DNA from: Arthonia radiata | Taxonomy: Eukaryota > Ascomycota > Arthoniomycetes > Arthoniales > Arthoniaceae | Assembly (NCBI GenBank): GCA_002989075.1 | Contig: PSQN01000007.1 | Span: 1-64,000, forward strand | DNA length: 64,000 nt | Direction: 5' to 3' | Shown here: piece after piece, positions 1 to 10,305 of the stretch | How the letters are laid out: each line of letters begins with the position of its first letter | Position numbering within the stretch: the stretch's first letter is position 1 | The notes under the pieces: generated by a model | What the model was told of the DNA's origin: nothing | The model's database searches: none | The model's input: only the letters and a program-made list of their open reading frames with translations | Program-made: the position numbers and the translations under genes

Positions 1-95
1 TAACCCTAACCCTAACCCTAACCCTAACCCTAACCCTAACCCTAACCCTAACCCTAACCCTAACCCTAACCCTAACCCTAACCCTAACCCTAACC
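1..95. repeat. Telomere repeat (CCCTAA)n
   Basis: About 16 uninterrupted TAACCC units open the window and stop at the junction TAACC/GAGCTC. The C-rich strand reads into the chromosome, as expected for a left telomere of a TTAGGG-type fungus. The units are perfect, with no degenerate inner zone. Confidence 0.98.
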
Positions 96-230
96 GAGCT
101 CAAATACGTTTCTACAAAGGAACAATTAGCAGACAGTTTAACAAAACCGATCGACTTAGCTAAATTACTAACGTTTAGAACTTAAATTAGCTTACAATCC
201 GGCTAAAACAACTAGTCGATTAAGGAAGTG
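96..230 (+). mobile_element. Copia 3' end, truncated by the telomere
   Basis: This stretch matches 63,130-63,264 almost base for base apart from transitions. It encodes the last part of a Copia-type RNase H/pol C-terminus, then the purine-rich tract before the 3' LTR. Everything upstream is missing because the telomere begins here. It is a fossil remnant of the same family as the large Copia element at 34,569-63,772. Confidence 0.85.
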
Positions 231-737
231 TATTAAAAATTAACTAACTAGCTGGTTAGCCGGAACCCCTAGGAGCCTAGAGTATTAAACAGGTTCTATT
301 AGCTGTCTCGGCCTAGAATAGAATAACTCTTTTACCTAAAGGGTTGGGCCTAGTAGCCCGAGCCTAAGACAAAAAGAAGCATTGTACGACCCGTTCTAGA
401 CAGCTGGCCTATAGTCTAAGACAACACAGAATAGACTTAAAGACTAATAGTTTTAGATAGACAGAATTACTGTCTTATACGGTAAGTTACAGGTTATCTA
501 GCCTCTATCAAAAGAACAGATATCTAGTAAGTTCTATACGGGCCGCTAGACTTAGATATATAAGCTAGAATCTCTCTAGAGGATGCTAGCTAATAAGACA
601 GATAATATAACAACAGCTTCTCCTTGCTACTAAGTATTGTACCTATATTAAGCCTAAGTATTGTACTAGTCTCAAGCTAGTCTCGTCTTTCTACTCTTTG
701 TAGTAGTATTCTTCTTCTTCCCTGTACCTTTTAAACA
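231..737 (+). repeat. Copia-family LTR (507 bp)
   Basis: The LTR begins TATTAAAAAT (probably TGTTAAAAAT before RIP) and ends TTTTAAACA. It contains the family hallmark CGGGCC...GGCCCG-like hairpin about 110 bases in and a pyrimidine-rich 3' end. Other copies lie at 9,338-9,844, at 34,569-34,798 plus 55,112-55,394, and at 63,265-63,772. It belongs to the truncated Copia at 96-230. Confidence 0.85.
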
Positions 738-848
738 CTAGTTAGCCGGAATCCTTAGGGGTCTAGAGTATTAGACAGGTCCTACTAGCTATCTCGGTCT
801 AGAATAGAACAAGCCTTTTAACTAGAGGATCGGGCCTAGTAGCCCGGG
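738..848 (+). repeat. Copia-family LTR, left part, interrupted by Gypsy B copy 1
   Basis: It starts about 21 bases inside the LTR consensus (CTAGTTAGCCGG) directly after the end of the previous LTR, so two LTRs lie head to tail. It ends with CCCGGG, where Gypsy B copy 1 begins. The rest of this LTR, or of a sister LTR, resumes at 8,193. Confidence 0.8.
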
Positions 849-1320
849 TATTACGGGTACCAGCCCTAGACGGCCTAGCGTGCACCCAAGCATCAACCAC
901 CGCCAGTTATCTTAGCCCTACCAGCATTATTCCCGACTAAGCCTATAAACCCGCTATAGGCATTATCGGACAAGACGGCTATAAGAGCCTACGTTCCTTA
1001 TAAACCCGATATAGGCATTATCGGGATTAACGGACATAGGGGAACTTCCCTATATACCTTAGATTATATAGCTAGACTAATGGCCGACCTTAGGATAGAC
1101 TTTAGTCTATTAACTTAATATCTGAATACAAGTTCCTTAACTATATTCAAGTAATATGCTTTACCTTCTGTCTACTTTAGTCAAGCTCCTCTTACCCTCT
1201 GAAATCTGTCTCGCCTCTCCTGTCTTTTAGTCTCTAGCATACGAGACACCCACTACTAAGGTCGACAAGTACACAAGGCAAGTGAGCCTTAGTTTGGTCC
1301 TCCTAGCGACCGGCGTTATA
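849..1320 (+). repeat. 5' LTR of Gypsy B copy 1
   Basis: This 472-bp LTR begins TATTACGGGT (TGTTAC before RIP) and ends GCGTTATA (GTTACA in the 3' copy). It is the same length as its 3' partner at 7,721-8,192 and as both LTRs of copy 2. Confidence 0.92.
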
Positions 1321-4300
1321 CTTTAACAGACTCGCTACGAAAGCAGAGAAAGCAGATTATTTATGTTTACTACTTCGGCACTCAACAGCCGCGACGCTGC
1401 GGACAGGTTGGCCAATAGAATGGCCAGCACAAGTAAGATATCGGATATCAATACTAAGATAAGAAAAAGCTTCTCAAGTAAACGTTCTGAAGTCACTTTA
1501 TTCTTAATACGCCTAGCCGTATACTTTAGAACTCATAAAAACTAGTTTCTGAACGATACTACTATAGTTCTATTCGCTACCTCTTATATAGATAAAGATG
1601 CCTACAAGTAGGTCGAGTACTATCTCGACGATTTCTTGTTTACTCCGATAAAGAGTAGGCGCGAGGACACCGACGAGTTCTTTGCTAGCTTTACCTTCTT
1701 CTAGAAGAAGCTTCGCAAAATCTTTAGATAGACCGACGCTGGACGCGTCGCTACCAGGAAGCTTAGGAACCTTAAGCAGACAGGACCAGCAAGCAGGTAC
1801 GCCGCCAAATTTATACAGTATACTAATTAAACAGGATAGGACGAGAAACCCCTTATCGAGACCTTTTACGAAGGACTTAAGGATTATGTTAAGAAAATAA
1901 TCTATATTCGTAGAGAGAAGTTTAATGATCTTAACAACTTTATACAACGAGCAAAGGAGATCGACGATAGCAACTTCGAAAGATAGATAGAGAAGAAGGG
2001 TAACCCTACTAACAGGTTCTACGGAGCAAAGAATCGAGCGAACTTACGATAAGACCGAGGCGATCCAATAGAGTTAGATTTTACTAAGCCTCGAGGGAAA
2101 CTAAACAACTAGGAACGAGAACACAGAATAAAGAACAAGCTATGCTTATATTACAGAAAACCAGGGTATTAAGTTAAAGAATGCCGTTCTAAGAAACAAT
2201 AGTTCAACAGTACCGGCAGAAACGAGCACAACAATCGATCTTAGAAACCCTGTCTCCCACGACAACAGTTTAATATAACTACTCAGACAAAAGAGGACAA
2301 CGGTCGCGATAAGGCAATGGAACTACTAGCAGCCTTCTCCGACCGCTGGCAGAAGGACCCGACCGAGGGTTGCCTTCTCTAAGAATTAGGTCTCCTATAA
2401 AAGACTATCCAGAACTGGTATGAGTACGTTACTAAACTAACTAAGGAGCAGAAGGACATCTACTGGAATGCCTTCTGTAACCAGGAAAACACTTACTAGG
2501 CTTCGTTCAACGAGAAGCACTACGAGTAGAATTTGTTTAATTTACACAAAAACTGGGATACAGACATTGAGTTATGGCAAGAAACAAAGAAACGACAAAT
2601 AAAACAGGAACAACGAAACCCACAGAACTAGAATAACATCAACCGCACTATTTTAAGACAGTAGGTACAAGATACCGCTACACCACACGAAACACTATCC
2701 TAGACTGCGTGCTACAACAATAATTGCACGACCAACAAATCCGATAAATTGGGATTAGGATGGTGGCCGAGGAAACTAACGTCTCCAAAACAAGGTTCGA
2801 CACAAGAACTAGGCCTCACCCGAGGACGACCTAGGTCACCTTACCCAGAAACCTAAGGGAAATCTAAGGAAGAATAGACCGTAGAAGCTAAGCAAGACAG
2901 CAGCTATAATGCGTCATAGGTAAGACAACGACTCGAAGACAAAAATATGGATTCTAATGGTACAGAATCCTCGCTCGAGGACGACACTAATCAGGAAGAG
3001 CAAACCTCAATTCGTTAGGAAGGAATAATATAGAGACTTTGTTAGTTAGCCTTCTACGATAGGAAGTTGAGCGCTAATAGAGACATTAACGATATCCCGG
3101 GATATATTTACTCACGCCTACGACAACTAGTAGACCACCTTATTAGGGATCTAGAATTGCGTAGTTAGTACCAATATCTTCGACTAACAATGTACAACCT
3201 ACAGATACGACGAGTTTTAACCAGCAATGGTTGTATAATTAAAGCAGGGATCGTAAACAACAAACCAGACGTTATAATAAAAGCAGTACTAGAACACCCT
3301 ACACAGGAATTCTTATAGCAAATCAACCGACAATAGGTCCCGGTACTTAAAATACTCCAGAACGTACACAATTAACAGGAAAAAGACCAGGCCGACTACT
3401 TCAAGGGCAGTAGTACCGACCCGTTCAACGGTCAGACCCTCTAGAAGCTCAGCTCTGTGCGAGCTCGGCTACCTATAGAACACATCTACACACTCGGGCA
3501 ACAGTAAACTATAGAAACATTAAAGTTATAATCGATTTAAGCGCAACAGGCAACTTTATCTCAATACGCTGCGTTAAGGAGTGCTAAATATAAACACAAA
3601 AGAAGAAATTACCCTACGCACTGTTCAAATTTCAAGGGGCAGAGGAAAGAGTCGACTACAAGACTTCGCCAATAGGTATAATAATTAGAGACTATTAGGA
3701 AGAAATTACTTATAATATCGTAAATATTAACTAGTACTACGCTGTGCTAGGTATACCTTAGTTGCAACAATATAACTTAAAAGTAGATTAGAGAACTAAG
3801 AAACTCCTCTTTACTCGGTACAAGCACTCTAAGCAAGAGTCGTTCTGCGGAATGAATACCCTACAAGCTAATTTTAGTAGTAAGGATAAGGAGCGCGATA
3901 AGGAACTTACGCGGGTCAGCACTACCACACTCCGACATTCAGATATCCTACGAGAGGAGTCTAACGCAGTATCTCGTCTGTAGCTAACTACACGCAAGTG
4001 TAAACAAGAGACGACTGCACGCCAACGATTCTATACGACAACAAGTACTCAGTTGATTACTGAGATACCCGAGGAATACGATCAATTCCGACATCTGTTT
4101 GAAGAAGCTGAGCCGGACTTAGCTCTCCCAGAATACAAACCGTAGGATTACACAATACCTTTATAAGAAGGCAAAACGCCAATATTCGGTCTAATATACT
4201 TCCTATTAGAAGTAGAAAATTAAGCGCTCTGCGATTATCTTAACGAGAACCTTAAGAAAAGATTTATCTAAAAATTAACATTACTAGCTAGATACCCGAT

Positions 4301-7300
4301 ACTCTTTGTACCCAAGAAGAATAGTAAACTGCGACTCTACGTAGATTATAGACAACTGAACAGAGTAACTATCAAGAATCGATACCCTTTACTACGCATC
4401 GACGAAATAACAGACCGATTATATAACGCGTAATAGTTCACTAAGTTTAACCTACAAGGAGCATACAACCTAATCCGTATAAAGAAAGGCGAAGAATAGA
4501 AAACGGCCTTTCGTACTAGATATAGACTTTTCGAGTATTGCGTTATACCCTTCGGGCTAATAAACGCTCCAGCATCCTTTTAGAAACTAATTAACAACAC
4601 ACTCAGCGATTACCTAGATATATTTATAACTGCTTATCTAAACGATATCCTAGTATATAGCCGTATACTAGAAGAACATAAGGAACATATTAAGAAGGTA
4701 TTAGAAAGATTAGCGCGTACCGATTTACGAATCGATATTAAGAAAACTTAGTTCCACCAACAATCCGTCGAATTTCTTAGATTTATAATTACCGAGCACG
4801 GTCTTTAAATAGAAGATTCGAAGATCTAATTTGTCCTGACCTGGCCTATACTAAAGAATATAAAACAATTACAGCAGTTTCTTAGTTTTGCCAACTACTA
4901 TAGGCGGTAGATATCCAACTTTAGCCGAATTACAGCACCGCTGTCTTAACAGACAAAATAATCGATAGGATTCTCCTGGACGCAGAAAGAACAATCAGTA
5001 TTTAAAGAGCTTAAAGAAGCTTTTAAGATTGGGCCCGTACTAGCAATATTTGACCTCAACCTACCGATTATCATAGAAACAGACGCGTTAGACTATACAA
5101 TTGGAGCATATATAAGTTAAAATAACAAAGAAGGAAAGCTTAGACCAGTAGCTTTCTACTCAAGAAAAATGTTACTCACAGAATAGAACTACGACATTTA
5201 CGATAAAGAGCTTTTAGCTATTATAGCAGCATTCGAAACATAGCGAGCTTACCTAGAAGGAGCTAACTATAGGATTATAGTATACACGGACCACAAGAAC
5301 CTAACCTACTTTACAACGACAAAGAAACTTAACCGCAGACAGGTTAGATAGTCAGAAACTATGGCTCCATACAACTTTATTATTACCTACAAGAAGGGTT
5401 CCGAGAACGACAGAGCTGATGCTCTAAGCCGACGACCCGATTATCTCAACGACAAGGAACACGTCGAGCATACAATATTCCGAGAACACAATAACGAGAT
5501 TAGATACAATTAATTGGCTATAACAACAGAGTTTGTTACCGAACCGAACAGCCGAATCCCAGACATCCTAAACGATCTTAAAACCTACTAGGAAAACGAG
5601 AAGCGACACCTAGGACTAACTAAAAACAGCAAGGGTTATTACGAATTTTAAGGCAAGATCTACGTTCTGAGGAATCTAATTCGACACATTATTAGTAATT
5701 TCTACGATAACCTAACAAAAGGACACAAGGGTATCGACAACACTATTAAAAAGATTACACGAACCTACTACATCCCGAGAATTTAATATTACGTCAAGAA
5801 TTATATTCGAGAATACGATATATGCGCAAGAACTAAACACCCGAGGTATTTACTATACGGTGAACTACAACCACTAAAAACACCCGAGAGACTATAGCAT
5901 ACAGTCTTACTGGACTTTATAACTAAGTTACTAACATCTAAGGATCTACTTACAGGAGTAGCATACGACGCTATCCTAGTTATATGCGACAAACTAACAA
6001 AGTACGCGTACTTTGTACCTTACAGGGAAGCTAGCAACTTAGAACAGTTGGTATATACCTTCCTTCGGATTATCTTAGCAAACTATGGTTAACCCCAAAA
6101 AATTGTCTTAGACAGAGACCAGAAATTCGTCTCACGGTTTTAAATATCCCTAATGCAACAGCTAGAGACAAAACAAAAAATGTTAACATTATTCTATCCA
6201 CAAACAGACAGACAGATAGAACGAACAAATTAAACACTAGAACAGTATCTCTAGGCATACATTAACTACTAGCAGAACGACTAGATACAGTTACTACCAG
6301 TAGCGCAAGCAGCGCACAACAATACAAAGAACGATACAACCAAGACAACTCCGTTCTACGCCTTATATAGCTATTACCCTCTTCAGGGAAGACAACTACT
6401 AAATACCACAGAGAACGAATTAGCTACACAAATAGCTACGAACATAAAGTACCTGCACCAGCAGTTAAAGTCTGACAGCGAGTTTATTAACGAACGAACA
6501 AGAAAGTGGTATAACAGGTCAAGAACAACCCCGAACACAAGCATAAAAGAGGGGGGAAGAGCTTACTTGCTTATAAGAAACTTAAAAACCATCAGACTAA
6601 GCAAAAAACTCGACTACACTAAAACAGGACCGTTTAAAATCTTACAGCAATTAAGACCTATAACCTTTAAACTTAAATTCCTAAAGATAATAAGAATACA
6701 TCCTGTATTCTACGTAGCGCTGTTAAAGCTAGCCTACTCCCGAGAAGTAGAACGACCCAACTTAAAAATCCTTCCTAACAACTAAGAACCCGAGTATAAG
6801 GTTGAAACGATTCGAGCTTACAGACAACATCGAGGCAAACGACAGTATCTTATAAAGTAAAAAGGATATTCCGAACACAAAAATTAATGGGAACTAGAAC
6901 AAAACCTGACTAACTATAAAGACACCATTCGACGATATTAGGACCAGAATATTAATCGGTCGTAGCAGCACTAACACCCTAATCCACTACCTAGTGTACC
7001 TCGCCGGCACCCAGATCACCCTCAAACGAACCAGCTTACTACGTTACAGGATCACTACCTAACACCGGGTAGGGGTTACTCCGAAAGTCAACGGATAACC
7101 CGCTCGGATATTTAAATGTATTACTACCAGCTATCGACGCAGCAAACTCTTCTTGCTTCAATAACTTATTCTGAGCTAACTTCGCTGCTACCCGCGTACG
7201 AGTCTTCTCAACCTTCTCTTTTAACTTTCGGACCTTAGATCGGTTACGCTACACAGCCGCAATCAACGCTGCTACCTAAGCCTTTAACGCACGTAATTGG

Positions 7301-7338
7301 CTCTTTGCACGCTAAAGGGCAGCCGACTAAAAGGAATA

Positions 7339-7557
7339 TTAAGAATAAACCGAACGCGCTGCAATTAAGTTAGTTCTAGTTACTACAAAGGGACACTGAC
7401 AAGGCATACTATCTACTATTAACACCCGTAAATTACAACTCTTCTTATCCCGAGTACACACCGAACACGTCGCCTTCCCAAACTGAACCACACATCTTTC
7501 CCTAGTCGACACACATCTAGAACAAGGAGGCATTTTAGTACCGTAGGCTTCAATCAA
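7339..7557 (-). other. Antisense Zn(II)2Cys6-like reading frame inside Gypsy B
   Basis: An open stretch of 72 codons on the strand opposite to gag-pol lies between the chromodomain and the 3' LTR. Its likely start is the internal Met at 7,533, reading MPPCSRC. Cysteines at codons 12, 15, 22, 31, 34 and 41 follow C-x2-C-x6-C-x8-C-x2-C-x6-C, which is the spacing of the fungal Gal4-type binuclear zinc cluster. Basic residues lie between them. Coding-like antisense sequence rich in Lys, Arg, Leu and Ala continues towards about 7,000, where a coiled coil would be expected in such a factor. The equivalent region is present but more decayed in the other B copies. It is part of the fossil; function is inferred from spacing only. 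Confidence 0.45.
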
Positions 7558-7720
7558 CAGGTATTAGCTACACTTTTTGTTAGGACCCGCAGCAACAGAC
7601 TTTATGCGAGGTATAGCGACTTACAGATCAGTTACAAAAAGGAGGGACGAAACGCAACTTATAGGTGTTTAAAAGGCTGAGAGTCAATCGAGGACGATTT
7701 AACTAGAAGAGGGGGGATTG

Positions 7721-8192
7721 TATTACGGGCACCAGCCTCAGACGGCCTAGCGTGCACCCAAGCATTAACCACCGCCAGTTATCTCAGCCCTACCAGCATT
7801 ATTCCCGACTAAGCCTATAAACCCGCCGTAAGCATTATCGAACAAGACGGCTATAAGAGCCTACGTTCCCTACAAACCCGATATAGGCATTGTCGAGATT
7901 AACGGACACAGGGGAACTTCCCTATGTACCTTAGATTATATAGCTAGACTAATAGCCGACCTTAGGATAGACTTTAGTCTGTTAACTTAATATCTGAATA
8001 CAAGTTCCTTAACTATATTTAGGTAACGTGCTTCACCTTCTGTCTACTTTAGTCAAGCCCCTCTCACCCTCTGTAATCTGTCTCGCCTCTCCTGCCTTTT
8101 AGTCTTTAGCACACAAGACACCCACCACTAAGGTCGACAAGTACACAAGGCAAGTGAGCCTTAGTTCGGTCCTCCCAGCGACCGGCGTTACA
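7721..8192 (+). repeat. 3' LTR of Gypsy B copy 1
   Basis: A 472-bp LTR preceded by a polypurine tract (AGAAGAGGGGGGA) just before TATTAC. It ends GGCGTTACA and is followed by the CCGGG duplication. It differs from the 5' LTR mainly by transitions. Confidence 0.92.
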
Positions 8193-8587
8193 CCGGGCCT
8201 AGTAGCCCGGGTCTAGGACAAAAAAGAAGCATTGTACGACCTATTCTAGATAGCTAGCCCGTAGTCTAAGACAATATAGAATAGACTTAAAGACTAATAG
8301 TTTTAAATAGACAGAATTATTGTCTTATACGGTAAGTTATAGGTTATCTAGCCTCTATCAAAAGAATAGATATCTAGTAAGTTCTATACGGGCTACTAGA
8401 CTTAAATATATAAGCTAAGATCTCTCTAGAGAATTCTAGCTAACAAGACAGACAATATAACAACAGCTTCTCCTTACTACTAAGTATTGTACCTATACTA
8501 AGTCTAAGTATTGTACTAGTCTTAAGCTAGTCTTGTCTTCCTACTCTTTGTAGTAGTATCCTTTTTCTTCTCTGTACCTTTTTAACA
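8193..8587 (+). repeat. Copia-family LTR, right part, after Gypsy B copy 1
   Basis: LTR sequence resumes with CCGGGCCTAGTAGCCCGGG and runs to the LTR end TTTTTAACA. It repeats about 14 bases already present at the left side of the B insertion (835-848), more than the 5-bp target duplication explains. Confidence 0.82.
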
Positions 8588-8593
8588 ACTTCT

Positions 8594-8743
8594 TTAGAAA
8601 GACTATAATTATAGAATAATATACTTTATTCAGTAGATCTATTTCTTTTTTTTTTCAAATAATTAACTTAAATATAAATAGAGTCTATTTAAGCTCTTTT
8701 TACTATCTAATTACTCTCTAATCTATAGCAATATTATAAATAG
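8594..8743 (+). repeat. Decayed LTR remnant of Gypsy A family
   Basis: About 150 bases align, with many transitions, to the 3' three-quarters of the Gypsy A LTR (compare 34,848-34,994). Shared landmarks are the TTTAGAAAG start, the long T run, AATAATTA, CTATTTA and the ATTATA end. It lies directly behind a Copia LTR and is truncated at its 5' side. Confidence 0.6.
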
Positions 8744-9337
8744 ATTATAAAGCTACTATAGATATACTAAAGAGATAAAATAAGAGCTAGACTAGAAGAG
8801 ACTTTTATAGATATATTAGACTTAATTAATATTAGTTTTATAAGCTTTTAAAATACTTCTAGAAGCTAATTAAAGCTTTCTAATCTAATACTAGGCCTCT
8901 AGCGTCTATAAGAGAGAAAGTAATTCTAAAATTTACTACTATACTAGTATAATATATATATACTAGTAAATATCTTTAGTATATATTTAAATTCTAGAAA
9001 TTTCTTTAATATACCAATAAAATTAGTAGTATTCTGTATATATCTTTAAGACATATCTTTAATTTAGATAATTTTACTATATATATCTATTTGTTCTAGT
9101 AAATATTAAAATATACTTATTTATTAAAGATTCTTAACTATTATATAATTTAAAGCTTAGTGTCTATTATATACTATATAGTAGTAATAGAGTCTATACT
9201 ACTTTAATAATATTATATCTTAATAAAAGCTACTATACTATAGAGCTCTTTTTAAGAGCTTTCTTTTATACTTATTATAATAAAAAATAAGCTTAAATAA
9301 TATATAGTATTCTTATATAGAATACTAGTATTATATA
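8744..9337. other. AT-rich, RIP-degraded sequence without a gene
   Basis: Nearly all A and T, with no credible reading frame and no family I can name. It probably derives from internal sequence of an old element. Its last 90 bases (9,245-9,330) recur at 9,992-10,075. Confidence 0.6.
9245..9330 (+). repeat. Direct repeat flanking a solo LTR, left copy
   Basis: About 86 bases starting CTCTTTTTAAGAGCTTTC and ending TAGAATACTAGT recur at 9,992-10,075 with few changes. The two copies bracket the solo Copia LTR but lie outside its 5-bp target duplication. Confidence 0.7.
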
Positions 9338-9844
9338 TATTGAAAATTAACCAACTAGCTGGTTAGCTAGAACCCTTAGGGGCCCAGAGTATTGGACAGG
9401 TTCTACCAGCTGTCCTAGCCTAGAATAGAACAAGCCTTTTACCTAAAGGATCGGGCCTAGTGGCCCGGGCCTAAGACAAAAAGGAGTATTGCACGACCCG
9501 TCCTAGACAGCTGGCCTGTAGTCTAAGACAACACAGGATAGACTAAGACTAATAGTTTTAGATAGACGGAATTATCGTCTTATGCGGTAAGTTACGGATT
9601 ATCTGGCTCCTATTAAAAGAATAGATATCTAGTAAGTCCTATACAGGCCGCTAGACTTAGATATATAAGCTAGGATCCCTCTAGAGGATTCTAGCTAACA
9701 AGACAGACAACATAACAACAGCTTCTTCTTGCTACTAAGTATTGTACCTGTATCAAGCCTAAGTATTGTACTAGTCTCAAGCTGGTCTCGTCTTCCTACT
9801 CTTTATAGTAATATCCTTCTTCTTCCCTGCACCCTTTTTTAACA
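9338..9844 (+). repeat. Solo Copia-family LTR with target duplication
   Basis: A complete 507-bp LTR from TATTGAAAATT to TTTTTTAACA, flanked by ATATA on both sides (9,333-9,337 and 9,845-9,849). There is no internal Copia sequence next to it, so it is a solo LTR left by LTR-LTR recombination. It is less decayed than the other copies. Confidence 0.85.
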
Positions 9845-10300
9845 ATATATAAGTAAATCTTAGCTCTATAAAGCTCTATAGCTATATAGCTCTATATACT
9901 TAGTACTTTTTATATGTATTATATCTATCTTATTATATATCTCTATAAACTAAATAATATTATAAATATATAGTTTCTATTATCTTATATAACTCTTTTT
10001 AAGAGCTTTCTTTTATATTTTTTATAATAAAAAATAAACTTAAATTATATATAGTATTTCTATATAGAATACTAGTTGTATATAGATAAGTTTTAGCGCT
10101 ATATAGCTTTATATATCCTTAATATATACTAGAGTAAATAGATATATACAGCAAAATTACTTAAATTAGAGAAATATATTATAAGGTATATACAGGATAC
10201 TACTAATTTTATCGGTATATCAAAAAAATTTCCGAAATTTGGATGTATACCAGAGATGTTTGCCGATATGTATACCTCAACAACACCAGACGTTCTATCT
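9845..10300. other. AT-rich border between repeats and gene island
   Basis: Apart from the direct repeat, this is A/T-dominated sequence with no gene. Composition changes abruptly at about 10,230-10,300, where the 3' flank of the first host gene begins. Confidence 0.6.
9992..10075 (+). repeat. Direct repeat flanking a solo LTR, right copy
   Basis: Second copy of the 9,245-9,330 repeat. It begins CTCTTTTTAAGAGCTTTC and ends TATAGAATACTAGT, with small indels and transitions relative to the left copy. Confidence 0.7.
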
Positions 10301-10305
10301 AGTAG

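Larger units (their letters stand above)
849..8192 (+). mobile_element. Gypsy family B, copy 1, full-length fossil (7,344 bp)
   Basis: This is a chromodomain-type Ty3/Gypsy element with 472-bp LTRs at both ends and the 5-bp target duplication CCGGG (844-848 and 8,193-8,197). Recognisable parts in order are: gag about 1,363-2,200 with a zinc knuckle near 2,140-2,190; aspartic protease about 3,520-3,580; reverse transcriptase about 4,190-4,830; RNase H about 5,030-5,460; integrase about 5,640-6,480; GPF/Y module 6,567-6,785; chromodomain about 6,787-6,960. An antisense reading frame follows near the 3' end. It is broken by tens of stops of the kind RIP makes. Copy 2 at 38,986-46,329 has exactly the same length. 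Age cannot be read from LTR divergence because RIP inflates it. Confidence 0.93.
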
